Shown here one piece after another: positions 1-10,255 of a stretch of DNA of 64,000 bases (position 1 is the first letter of the stretch; the number at the start of each line of letters is the position of its first letter). The notes beneath the pieces are model-generated. The model was given only the letters and a program-made list of their open reading frames with translations. It did no database searches and had not been told where the DNA came from. The position numbers and the translations under genes were made by a program. The stretch spans positions 14,885,001 through 14,949,000 of the forward strand of contig OU015567.1 of NCBI GenBank assembly GCA_907165135.1, given 5' to 3'. The stretch is from Oikopleura dioica (Eukaryota > Chordata > Appendicularia > Copelata > Oikopleuridae).

Positions 1-125
1 CTCTATGTTTCCACCATCACACCAATTGCCTAATTTCAAAATAAAATTAACGGTTCATCCATAAATACCAAATTTCTCTCCTTGTAACCTACTAATATTA
101 AGGCGATTTTACAGGCATTACTTCT

Positions 126-226
126 GGGAGGCCTTTATTTTAACGGTTTTTCAATCTTCAAGCGGGTGACCATTTTAACAGATCTTTGAAGCCCAAAAAA
201 AATCCGATAAAATGGTGACCTTCTTG
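126..226. mobile_element. Family D inverted repeat (TTTTAACGG type)
   Basis: Starts with a TTTTAACGGTTTTT motif and ends with AATCCGATAAAATGG. It shares this 'ATTTTAACGGAT' signature and internal GTGACC/GGTGACC words with copies near 12.6 and 42.4 kb. Ends are approximate. Confidence 0.5.
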
Positions 227-250
227 AAGAATGTTGGCACTGCTAACATT

Positions 251-348
251 GGCAACCTGTGTGGAAACCTGAGTCAGGGTTCTGAGATACACGCCGTTTA
301 ATTAAAGGTATTTCAGGACCCTGACTCAGGTTTCTACACAGATTTCTG
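251..348. mobile_element. Family A MITE, short copy (A1)
   Basis: Inverted ends: GGCAACCTGTGTGGAAACC then TGAGTCAGG on the left, and CCTGACTCAGG followed by a CTACACAG motif on the right. The inner GCCGC hairpins seen in longer copies are missing. Confidence 0.75.
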
Positions 349-904
349 GGAGCAGGAGCGAGCAAAAGTTCAAAAAAAAAAAGAATTCTTTTTTCTTCAA
401 CTTTTTAAGTTTCGTTCCAATAGCATTTGTTTACCCCTGCCCAAAAGAGCGATTAAATTCATTTAGGGAAGGGTTTCTTCCCTGTTTTTATATTTAGAGC
501 AGCTGATTGCGGTTTCTGAAAAAGAGTCTTGTTTTGCGAAAACAAAAGTAGTCGCATCTCAAGCGGAGAAGTCGTTAGTGAGCCTCGTCATCTGGGATGT
601 TGGTCCAAACAGTGCCTGCCCCTCTCTCCCAAAAGTAAAATATTTTACCAACAAGGCGCCATGTTTTCTCCTATCAACCACGCGGTCGGTTTTCCGTTCA
701 ACATCGAGAGTATTCCCAAATATCGAGGGAAATTATACGCTGTACTAATTTTTAGATACGTAAGTTAAGAGCGGCTTAAAGTTCACGCAAATTGGGTTAC
801 CTCAAAGTCAAACCACTCAAAAACTTGATTATACATTTTGAAAAGAGCTTGAAATAAAGGAATGAATATACAGTAAGATTTCAAGGCATCAGAGAAATAG
901 GCGA

Positions 905-1148
905 CTGGGCTCGTTATCTTGTGTAGAAAGCCTGAGCCAGGGTCTAAGAGAATTTTAAAGAAAAGCCGCGCAGCGGCTTTTTCAAAAACAAAGCCGCGAA
1001 GCGGCTTCCCAAAATTATTTTTCTAGGCAGATTTCAAATTCTTATGAAGCCGCTTTGCGGCTTTGTTTTTAAAAAAACGGCTGCGCGGCTTTTCTTTTAA
1101 GTTTTCTTAGACCCTGGCTCAGGTTTTCTACACAGTTTGCCGACCCAG
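905..1148. mobile_element. Family A MITE, full-length copy (A2)
   Basis: Starts CTGGGCTCG and ends CGACCCAG. Both ends carry a GTGTAGAAAGCCTGAG or CTCAGGTTTTCTACAC motif. Inside are four AAGCCGCNNNGCGGCTT palindromes in inverted pairs, so the whole element can fold into one hairpin. Confidence 0.85.
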
Positions 1149-2771
1149 TATCTGACTGTATTTGCGACTAGAAAACTTTGAAGATTACCGTTGGTTGTTG
1201 GATCAATTCATAAATTTTCGCGAATTGGGATGGATAAATGCTGGACTGTTGCAAACATTCCGCGGATATTTGCAAATGCCTTCCGCGCGATCCGAACAGA
1301 TCCACCGCTTTTCCGACTGGTCAATTAATGGCTGATCCCGTCTTCCCGTCGGATTAAGCTCGCCACGTTAGATTTGCTCAGAGTAAAGGAGGCGCCGCCC
1401 GTTTTCTGCTAATTTTACGCGGTCTAAAAAGCCCACCACCGGGCTTCTCATACTTTCCACCGTAAAAACTCAAATAAATAAAGCTTCATTCAGCCATTTC
1501 GACAGCTTGAATTCGAGTTCACAGGAATAAATGTCGTTCAAGAGAAAATCTCGCGTCTTTTTGATTCTTCGTTTTTTCTAAATAAGCATCTGGCGACCGG
1601 CGGTTTTGTCTCTTGGCATTATTCGATTTGTGGTTTGCTTCGGAAAGCTGTTTCTGCCGGAATAAATAATTCGATCATATTCTCCGCCGCCGAATCCTCA
1701 ACAGATTTTTAGAGCGATCGAGCCTGAGCTCCATCATATGAAGAACAGTGGCCGTTTTGGAGAAGGTGCCAATTGTGTCCATTTCCTTTCCAAATAGAGC
1801 ACGATACTCCAATCGTAGATAAGATAACAGTTACTTCTGGACGAGATAAAACGGCAAGTGGTGGTTTCTCTATCGTGCCACCAAAAAACCTGAGGACAAG
1901 ATGCTAAACCCGTCTGTGACCATCTATCTAAACTGTTTACCTTGATGAGTTAACCCTTTGCACGTAGATTTATCGTTAAGGGTGTCAACAGCGATCGAAT
2001 ATACGATCAAAAATCATGGTAAACTTGAGATGTTAACTGTTCGAAATTTGGACACCAAGCGTTTCTCGGTCAAATACCGGTGAAAGCAGACTCAAATCCG
2101 GGGTTACGCCACCACTACGACCCTCAAAGCTTGTGATTGGTCGATGGACAAAAGATGTCTCTAGGGGTGGCGACATGCTTGAAATCCTGGGCAAGGGCTT
2201 GCTCTCACTGGTATATTGAGCTGTTGATTTTTGTCAATTTTTTTCTCAAGAGTTCCAAAAATAACTTCATCTACCTTTTGCGGAAATTCCTTGATCGTCG
2301 ATCGATGTAGATTTGCATGCAGACAACTCAAAATGGAATTAAACAGCATATCTAAAAGATAAACTACGTAGCTAGTTTGCCTCTAAAGTGAGTGGAACGT
2401 GTTATTTGAAGATCCAAGATAATCTTGCAGGCGGAATCGTTCACCGTGTGCAATCGCATCATCTTCTAGCTGGGGTAAATCACCGAAGCCAAAATGTCAC
2501 ACGACCTAGTTCCCATGTCCACACAATTCTTCCGTTCCAGATAATGCGGAAGTCAGGAATACTAAAAACGTATTTTTCGATTCAAATCCGATGCTGACAT
2601 TTAAATTTGTATAAATTCAAATCCGGTTTTCTGACTGGCTTTTTCCTAAGGGTCAATAAAGCAAAGTCCTTCGTCCTGAGTTTACGGGGATCAATAAGGG
2701 TGTCACTATGTTAACATTTTTTGTCAAAAACCCGAACCCAAATCCCAACCCGTGTTTCAAACTGAGATAAA
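1149..2771. other. Intergenic, no supported gene
   Basis: I see no exon series or poly(A)-linked reading frame here. A 62-codon minus-strand ATG frame at 2161-2349 lacks any recognisable motif and is not called. Confidence 0.5.
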
Positions 2772-2806
2772 ACCTGTGTAGAGAACCTGAGTCAGATTCT
2801 TGAGAG
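2772..2806. mobile_element. Family A MITE, solo end
   Basis: One TIR only: ACCTGTGTAGAGAACCTGAG followed by TCAGATTCT. No opposite end is found nearby, so it is a truncated copy. Confidence 0.6.
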
Positions 2807-3619
2807 TTTAAATAAGGGATGACTACATAAAACTGAATGGTCTAAAATCGCTTTGATCTTTGACCAAGGAAAAACACAAGAAAGAAAGTAGTGATAGACT
2901 TTTCAGAATCCAATTAGGATTACTGGTGAAATAAGGGTGGATTGATGTTTGTGGAGCAACGTTATAGATTTTATTCATAAATCTCACATCGAAATGATTC
3001 CGTTCAGGAGACAGGTATGTAGTGGAACGCCTTTTCGAGGGCTTTTCGGAGATGGCGAAAATTAATTAATCTCAAGAGTTTTAACTCAAGCCATCAGCGA
3101 ATTTCAAAATCAAACTTTTTTAATCTTCAAAGTGAAAATTGAATAAGGGTCCACCAATTTTTCAATAAGTCTAAATTATGATTTAATTATAATTTTCATA
3201 ATTTTATAAAATCGACCAGCTGGAGCCTTGATAATTCATAAGCTTTAGATAATTACGAGCAATTACTGATGATTATTTTCGCTCATTTTTGTTTTGCATA
3301 AACTCAATTTATATTTGTCCAACAAATTGTCCTTTTTTTTCTGGGCCGGTATTTTTCTAATTTGAACAGCACAAATTGGCTACTTTGTTTTTGCGTTTGT
3401 CGATTAAAGGCGTTGTTTTTTATCAGAACTGGTTGGGTACCAGAAGTGTGGCCAGAGCGGAGCCACTTTCGATAAAGAAGAACGCGAGTTTTTCTTTTTT
3501 GGTGAATACGTTTTTCGCAAAAGCTGACGAAATCACGAATAAATGTGTTGAAAGTTTACCGCCGCCCAAACACAACGGATAAATTGTTTTTAAAACATCG
3601 ATTAATATTTTATATATTC

Positions 3620-3726
3620 ATGAGTAGCGATCGCCGCAGCACAGAATTGCGGAATTTATGCAACAGAGCTGCAGGGAGATTTCAAAACAACTTTATCAAA
3701 GAATATTTATCGGAAAAGAAATCATG
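3620..3726 (+). CDS. Possible 5' exon for the 4.1-kb small gene
   Basis: An ATG frame of 35 codons plus 2 nt (MSSDRRSTELRNLC...) ends at a good donor, G|GTAATT. Joining it to an acceptor TTTTTAG at 4130 keeps the reading frame of the downstream 81-codon gene and would give a 111-residue protein. Against it, a TATATATT run lies only a few bases before this ATG, and the downstream ORF has its own well-placed ATG. Family A fragment 3849-3955 would lie inside the intron. Treat as an alternative first exon, not as established. Confidence 0.25.
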
Positions 3727-3848
3727 GTAATTAATCAAATGAAGCTCCTCCTTTTCAAAATTAGATTTTGAACTTTGCGAGTTTCAAAACTTGGCTATGT
3801 CTGCACTAAAAAGCGAGAATATACTATTAAAAACTGCGGTCACGATCC

Positions 3849-3955
3849 AGTGTAAATACCTGAGTCAGGATCCTGAAATAACCTTCGCTTAGCGGCTTCG
3901 TTTCTAAAAAGCTTTTTAAAGTTTGGCGAAGGCTTTTTATACAGGCTGCCAAGCC
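3849..3955. mobile_element. Family A MITE, degenerate copy
   Basis: TGTAAATACCTGAGTCAGG on the left and a decayed TTTATACAGGCTGCCAAGCC on the right, with a CTTCGCTTAGCGGCTTCG palindrome between. Confidence 0.6.
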
Positions 3956-4113
3956 TATTCCTCATGAGACTCATTATAATTGTCTCCAAGACTCCAAACT
4001 GGTCTCAGAAACTGTAAATAGAGTGAAGCAAAAAAACGAAGAGCAAATATCACCCAGTCCATTTCTCGCGAATTTTACGTGATTTTTACGTTCATATTTT
4101 TTCGGAAGCAAAG

Positions 4114-4359
4114 ATGGGATTTATTTTTAGCAGCTGCCGAAAAGGAAGCAAAGAGCAAGAAACCGACAATAACCATGAAAAGCAAGACAATCCGGGGGAG
4201 CAAAACAAGAGCTTTCAAGAAACGAATGAAAAGAGGTTGGATACAGAAACGGATGTGAAAGTTCCAGAAAAAACTGTCAACCCACAGCAAATAGAAAACA
4301 TTGATCAAATCGAAATAGGAGGCGAGCCAGATATCCCTTCTATGAATGATGAAAACTGA
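4114..4359 (+). CDS. Small acidic hydrophilic protein, possibly N-myristoylated
   Basis: Single-exon frame of 81 residues, starting at an ATG with purines upstream (GCAAAG|ATGG) and stopping 11 bases before AATAAA at 4371. The N-terminus reads MGFIFSSC. Gly2 with Ser6 fits the N-myristoylation pattern, and Cys8 could be palmitoylated, as in small membrane-tethered proteins; this is inferred from pattern only. The rest is rich in Glu, Gln, Asn, Asp and Lys, with no hydrophobic core and no fold that I recognise, so it is probably disordered. An alternative model splices an exon at 3620-3726 to 4131 and removes the MGFIFS start. No family identified. Confidence 0.5.
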   Translation: MGFIFSSCRKGSKEQETDNNHEKQDNPGEQNKSFQETNEKRLDTETDVKVPEKTVNPQQIENIDQIEIGGEPDIPSMNDEN

Positions 4360-4744
4360 CAAATTTCTGCAATAAAAATTTGTTGAAAGAACACTCGAGA
4401 ATGAATTGAGCATGCTTCATGCAAGAGTAGCAAAAAAGAAAGTTGTTTGTTGCAAATGCAACTTGCTGGAGCGTTGTTTGCTCCAACGTGCCTGCTTATG
4501 CTCGACTTTAGTAATTCTGCGTTGCGCAATGGGCAGAACGCGCGGCGGAAATCTATAAATTGCCATGGCATTTTTCAGCCGCGTGAACAGCTTATGCACT
4601 AGGTTTGGGGCTGACGTCAGAAATGGACATTTGTGGCATCCGTTTAACTGTGAATAATTATTTATTCTATGGTGACGAACAAAGCACGGAAAACAGCTCA
4701 GCTTCAACATAGGATTTTTCCCTTTTCTGTCAATAATTGGCAGC

Positions 4745-5308
4745 GGGGCTCGACAACGAGTGCTAAAAACCCTGAGTCAGGATCTTTTTGAAATTCATCG
4801 TTCAGGGGGACGACGAGAATCGGGATTTCCGTGACGAAAAATGCGGGAAAACCTGATTTGATAGGCTAAATCTGACTTTCTTGGTGGATAGAAAAGGGTT
4901 GAAAAAATAAGGCGACGAAAACTAGAAAAAAATTTGACCAGAAAAAGTCGGTCAAAAATGCCGGCAAAGTAGGGCCATTTTCCCGAAAATGCACCAAAAA
5001 TGGTCATTTTTTTTACAATTTTGTTCATTTCACCCCCTAAATCTAATTTTTATCAAATGATTTTAGGCTCAACAGATTCGAGAGGATCTGTAGATTCCAA
5101 AAATATAAGATTCATATCCAGACTATGCGTATAAGCGAAATTACGATCACCCCTGAAAAAATTCTCGTCGACCCCCCCTTAATGTATCATAAATTTTGAA
5201 GATAAATTTTGAAGTAGCGGCTTTAATTATAAAAAAGCCGCTACGCGGCTTTTCGTAAAAGATTTCTCAAAACCCTGACTCAGATTTTTAGCACAAGTTA
5301 TCGTGCTC
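4745..5308. mobile_element. Family A MITE interrupted by a family B element
   Basis: The outer ends match each other: GCTCGACAACGAGTGCTAAA and, on the right, the reverse complement of GAGCACGATAACTTGTGC, both with the TGAGTCAGG core. A GCCGCTACGCGGC hairpin survives on the right half. The middle is occupied by a separate element at 4804-5180. Confidence 0.65.
4804..5180. mobile_element. Family B element (AGGGGG-CGACGAGAAT ends), nested
   Basis: Left end AGGGGGACGACGAGAAT is inverted at the right as ATTCTCGTCGACCCCCCCT. The interior resembles 19407-19684 along its length, for example the motifs AAAACCTGAT and CAAAGTAGGGC, so it is a dispersed repeat. It interrupts a family A copy and is therefore the younger insertion. 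Confidence 0.65.
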
Positions 5309-5390
5309 ACCTGTGTAGAAACCTGTGTCAGGGTCACTCAAAACTCTAATTCGTCGTGGACACAGGTTTCTACACAAGTTGCTGAGCCCA
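5305..5390. mobile_element. Family A MITE, short copy
   Basis: CACCTGTGTAGAAACCTGTG with inverted GGTTTCTACACAAGTTGC ending CTGAGCCCA. It directly abuts the preceding composite element. Confidence 0.65.
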
Positions 5391-6017
5391 TATTAGCTTA
5401 GTAATTACGGTATTAATAATAAAGCAGAATGAGTTAAAATCAATTTCGAAAAAAACTCGAAGGTCATTAATTTTCCCCCAAACTCAGAAATCTCCCACCA
5501 CAAATATTAGAAAGCAAAGTTCGTTAAGGAGAAGGGTGTCGGTTAAAAATAGCGCGTTTAGGTTCTCGCCGTAATAGATTCATTCCCCTAATTCTGATTT
5601 AATTTCCGACCCGTCGTGGCTCTGTTTAGAACGGAAGCAAATCGCCGAAAAAATATCTCAAAATATTTCGCTCAGGCCGAGAACCGTACACAAGCAATTA
5701 AGTATTTAGCTTGGCTGAACGATAAATAGTAGCTTACGAAGTGAATATGTCAAGAAACAGCTAATAATTTGATTAATGGAGCTCAATTTTCAGAAAAATC
5801 TTTTTAAAAAGTTATCATAGTGACCTCCTTATTTTGCCGTATTTATTTTAGGGCAATTATTTTTCATAGGACAAAATAAACACTTCAACTATCTTTTGAG
5901 CGGATATGAACAAGGGTACAAGTATAATTATTTGTTTTCCGTTAACTCTACGAGAAGCCCGCTTCAAACTTTGATCTTACTGCATTGACGCCCTTAAGAA
6001 TCTGATCTCCCTTTTTA

Positions 6018-6140
6018 TCTGCTCGAAAACCTGTGTAGAAACCTGAGTCAGGGTCCCAAAAGAGTGTCAATCAAAAGCCGCTATTGATTCTTTTAGCTCT
6101 CTTCTAAACCCTGACTCAGGTTTCTACACAGGTTTTCAAG
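6018..6140. mobile_element. Family A MITE, short copy
   Basis: GCTCGAAAACCTGTGTAGAA and inverted CTACACAGGTTTTC flank a 60-base centre with one remaining AAAGCCGC half-hairpin. Confidence 0.7.
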
Positions 6141-7228
6141 AGAGAAGAGAATCCGAGAGTTGTGAAATCTGCGATGAGATCCTTTTCTTTGTCACTCTTC
6201 AGTCGGAAGTCCATATTTAGCAGCCCGAAAGCGGCCTTTTGGCAGGTAACGATCTTCAGCTGGGTAATTCTTCTGCCGGACTGGTCCGTCTTCCATAATC
6301 TCAAACTGATTTTCTTTTAGAAATTTTCTCCCCGCTTTTTTCCGTATTTTCTCCAAGGTTCAGCACCAAGGTGATTCCGAATTCGTTGCATAAGAATAAT
6401 CAAAATTCGAATAATTTGATTGAGTAATCGCCATTTAAATGAAGTGGATCTTTTCTTTGAAGCTAAATCACTACTTCAACTCTTCGAATTTGTCTCAAAA
6501 CAGGATTTACATATTGGCAAAGCATTGTATGGCGCTTACCGCTTTTTTGGAACAGAGCTTTGCAAACAAATCTGAGCAGGATTAATTATGCCAAATGGAC
6601 ATTTGTTAATTTATGCTTGAAAATTGAAGAATAAGCTGAGCTGGATTTTTTCGGTATTTGATCATTCAGCTATTTTAGCAAAAATATTTCGCTGATTTTT
6701 AAAAGAAGCAAAACGTGAAAGCCGTCAGAAAATGATGATCGGTAGCTGGGATTTCATCAAAATTTATCTGATAAGCGTCGGAAGCCGTGTCAGCCGGTGC
6801 ACAAGCTCAATTCACAAAATCGGCCAACTAAGATATCCCTTTACTTATAAATTATTCACGTTCCTAGAAAATTGAACCAGGGAAGACTTTTCAAGGATTT
6901 TCTGATGTAATTTTTTGATGAGGAAATTGAGGAATTTATCAGTTCGAAAAATAAAAAGAAGAGTTCAAATTCTAAGATCGCCAAACCCGAATGTAAATTT
7001 GCTTTTCTGAAAGAAAAAAGGCAGACATGCATGTAACTTGTAAGTAAACTTCGTGATCTGTTATGAAACTGAAAAGCTTTATTTACTCAGAATCTTCTAT
7101 AGACTATCTTCTATAGAATGACCTTCAGTAGGATGGTTGCAATAAATATTGCAACTCTGGCCAGACTGGTCACCCTTGCCAGTCTGGTAACCCTTGCCAG
7201 ACTTCCCCCTAATTTCCTTGTCTAGCTA

Positions 7229-7247
7229 GGTTAGGGTTAGGGTTAGG
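7229..7247. repeat. Interstitial telomere-type repeat
   Basis: About three TTAGGG units. Similar short runs occur at 9241-9263, 10217-10255, 12178-12199, 31536-31549, 62987-63002 and 63171-63183. Confidence 0.8.
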
Positions 7248-7801
7248 CACTGGGCAAATGACAGGACAAACTCAGACCAGGGGGAAAGTCTAGGGTTAGT
7301 TAGGATTACTGAAGGCAGACTTATTGTTTACACTCCTTCAGTAGAGTGACTCTACTAGAGTCTTTACTGTATATAATATACAGTATATTCTACAGTGTAA
7401 AAGTCACTCTTAAGGATTCATTCTCTCTTGAGTTCTGACTTTTGAAGGTACAGTTTAACCTGTCGTAGTATGAACGAGTTTTTACAGGAATTATTCATCC
7501 AATTATTTTCGAAAAGAGATACAGAAATAGTCTTATTAACGAGAGAAGCTAGTCGAAATGATTTTGATGATATTCAAAAACTACGTTCTTCTTGATAACC
7601 TTCGAAATACTCCGAAATCTTATCGTTTTTCTTCAAGAAAAGCTCGTAGAAAGCACACGTTTCGAAGATCAAATTTAACAACTTGCTTGAAACTTTCTTT
7701 ATTGCTCAAATACGCATACGACCCTCGGTAACCTGCAAAGACGAGTGCACTGTTAGATCCAGACAGGGTCACTTCTGTTTGCTTTTCAGTCTACATGCCA
7801 C

Positions 7802-7810
7802 GATAAAAGC
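7802..7810 (+). promoter_or_regulatory. TATA-like box of the repeat-protein gene
   Basis: GATAAAAGC lies about 70 bases before the ATG at 7878, followed at the usual spacing by a pyrimidine-rich stretch (CTCTCTTCAACTCTTC) that could contain the transcription start. Inference from position and composition. Confidence 0.35.
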
Positions 7811-7877
7811 AAGCTTTCACTCTCTTCAACTCTTCATTTGACTTTAAAAATCAAAGAAAAAAAGAAACTTTTGAAAG

Positions 7878-8715
7878 ATGAAATTTTTCGGACTTCTTGC
7901 TCTCTATGCTCAGGCTAACGGCGAAAACAAATTTCAAGATGTAGCTGATGACATCAAGAATGTGCTTGACATCACACTTGACAATGTTCAAAAGGTAACT
8001 TTTTAGAGAAATAGTTTTGTAATTGAGACAAGTTTGTTTTGAGCTCAGAAAAACCTGTTTTTTTCGCACAGTTCCAATTCTGAACTAGATTTTTTCTAAC
8101 TCAGGTGTCTTCACAGGCTTCTGAGCCTAACTTTGATTTTTTTCGAGGAAAAAGACCTTCTTTTGAAATTTTCTTTAAAGATCTCCGAGAAGCTCGGCAG
8201 CCTCGATCTTCCTCAAATCGACATCCCCGAAGTGACCAACTACAAATACGAAGCTCCCGAAATCAAAATCCCCGACGTCGCCAACTTCAAATACGAGGCA
8301 CCAAAGATCGAGATCCCCAGCGTCGCCAACTACCAGTACAACGCTCCCGACATCAAAATCCCCGACGTGGCCAACTACAAGTACGAAGCTCCCGAGATCA
8401 AGATCCCCGACGTCGCCAACTACAAATTCGACGATTCGGAGATCAAATCCAAGTTTGACAGAAACGACTTCAACTAAAAAAAATTTCGCCTCTAGAACTC
8501 AATCGACTTTCGATCATCATTCTGGAAAAAATCCACTTCCAAAAGTCGAAGAAGTCTCTGAGACATTTGAAGACGACATTTTAGAAGAAATTTATTATTT
8601 TGACGATGAAGATTTTGGCCAGAACGATGAGCGGAAAGAATCGAGTTTTGAGTTTTACAGCTTTGATGATTTGAAATTACTGATAGCTGATTTTTCTGAC
8701 AAGTTTTGGAAATAA
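7878..8715 (+). CDS. Secreted protein with 15-residue repeats and acidic tail
   Basis: Model: exons 7878-7994, 8181-8452 and 8496-8715, 202 residues. Exon 1 encodes a signal-peptide-like start (MKFFGLLALYAQANG) and a short polar helix; donor AAAG|GTAACT. Exon 2 holds four tandem units of the type YKYEAPEIKIPDVAN with degenerate units on both sides. Between units, codon differences are mainly synonymous (GAA/GAG, GTC/GTG, GCT/GCA), which fixes the reading frame over the Arg-rich alternative frame. Read straight on, exon 2 stops at 8477. A 43-base intron (8453-8495) keeps frame into an Asp/Glu/Phe-rich tail (EEVSETFEDDILEEIYYFDDED) ending in TAA that overlaps AATAAA, so I prefer the three-exon form. 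The secreted repetitive character suggests a matrix, mucus or house-type structural component, which is inference. No family recognised. Confidence 0.6.
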
Positions 8716-9824
8716 AAAAAAACAGAAAAGAAAGAAAAATTTAGAGCACCTTAGTTTGTGTTAGTCTAACGGCGACGGTGGTAGTTTATTGAATTACATA
8801 TTCGACATTTATGCTCATTTTTAGAGTAGCGCCACGCACCGCCGTCACGTTTTTTTAACACCTTTTAAAACACAAATGCATTTGCATCTTTTTCATTCTC
8901 TCGCAAGAAAAAGAATGCACGGTGAAATTTCATGGTCTGAGAGGTGAAGCAACAGTACTGCTTTAGTAGCCTATAGAAATAGTTGCGAAGGCAACTGCAG
9001 GTTAGGAACCGCATAATCGGAGAATTAGCCAGATTTAAGTCTGTTGCCAAAATTGAATCAAAAAGCGGCTTAATGATTGTAACGTTCACTTTTTGCGGTT
9101 GCTGATTTCCGAGTACTAAGCAACATTTGAAAAGTAGAAAAGCTTCAAAAGACCGGTTTTCGCAACTTTTTTTCAATCAATCAAAAATCTGTCTACGAGA
9201 TTTTAGCCAATCAGGTTTCAGAAAGAAATACTGTCGAAAAAAACCCTAACCCTAACCCTAACCATACTCATTACCCCATAATTTTTTGGCAATAAAAAGC
9301 CCAGTAAAGGCGATTTTTGATTCGAAAAAGGAGTTGACTTTTCAAAATACCGTAAAAAGGTTGTGATAATTAGAAGCCTCATCGTCGTAAATTAGCATCC
9401 CACTCAATTCTGCTCAAATACCTTTCTCTTCCCATAGTTGACACGTCTTCGGAATGGATGTCCTTAACCTGTGAGAATCTACTTATTTCTACCTTACGCA
9501 TTATAATTATTTTTCTTCATTTTTTCGTGAGAAAGAAATTCTGAAATTAATTGAATTTTCGAAACCGCTGGAATTTTTATTGAGCGATTAAGGGTGTATG
9601 TAGTCAATTTCTAAAGTAGGCTTGGTCAGCTGAGCCATTTTGACCATGGTATAGTATTTGAAATTTGCAGTAGTTTCTTTTTGAACAGGACATTCTTGCG
9701 GCTTCCTCGCGGCATAATTCTGAAGAATATTTTTATACAATTCTGATTTACTGTTTCGCACCTGTCGCTCGAGATCTGGGATACAGTCTGAATGCAGGTA
9801 GCGATCGCACCAACCGAGCCTGAA
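8716..9824. other. Intergenic with short telomere-type run
   Basis: No supported exon. Contains CCCTAA repeats at 9241-9263. ORFs on the minus strand (8865-9176, 9626-9835) lack motifs and poly(A) context. Confidence 0.5.
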
Positions 9825-10171
9825 CAGCGTTGCAAATTTGCTGAGCTGAGTGAGCTGAGCTGGCTGAGTGAGCTGAGCAGTCGCTCAGCTCAGTGATTTT
9901 GGAAAATGATCTGATCTGCTCAGCTCAGCTCAGCTCAGACAATTATCACTTAGCTCAGCTCAGCTCAATAATTTGAATACAATTTTACTACCAAAAACAG
10001 TAAAAACAGCTCAGCTCAGCTCAACTCTCTAAAACAAAAGGTCTGCTCAGCTCAGCTCAGTAACCTCCGAAATAGGCCAGCTCAGCTCAGCTCAGCTCAG
10101 AGAAATTTTTACTCAGGTCAGCTCCGCTCAGCTCAGAAAAATTAATCAAAATTTGCAACTCTGAGCCTGAA
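9817..10171. mobile_element. Family F hAT-like MITE with GCTCA array, 8-bp TSD
   Basis: Element 9825-10163 begins CAGCGTTGCAAATTTGCTGA and ends AAAATTTGCAACTCTG, an inverted repeat. It is flanked by a perfect 8-bp direct duplication AGCCTGAA (9817-9824 and 10164-10171). The body is made of GAGCTGAGC or GCTCAGCTCA runs in inverted orientation. The end type and 8-bp duplication fit hAT-superfamily insertion. No transposase is encoded. Confidence 0.85.
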
Positions 10172-10216
10172 GATTATAAAAATGGGGGTGCCATTGGATT
10201 TTTAATTTTTATTCAT

Positions 10217-10255
10217 AACCCTAACCCTAACCCTAACCCTAACCCTAACCCTAAC
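10217..10255. repeat. Interstitial telomere-type (CCCTAA)n
   Basis: More than six uninterrupted CCCTAA units, the longest such run in the window. It lies 46 bases after family F copy 1. Confidence 0.9.

Noticed and set aside
905-1148. Regular palindromic repeats considered as a CRISPR-like array
   Set aside because: Repeats are inverted, mobile and dispersed in a eukaryotic genome, with no spacers of fixed length.
8105-8458. Arg-rich open frame over the secreted repeat exon
   Set aside because: Between repeat units the changes are synonymous only in the EAPEIKIPDVAN frame, so the Arg-rich frame is a shadow.
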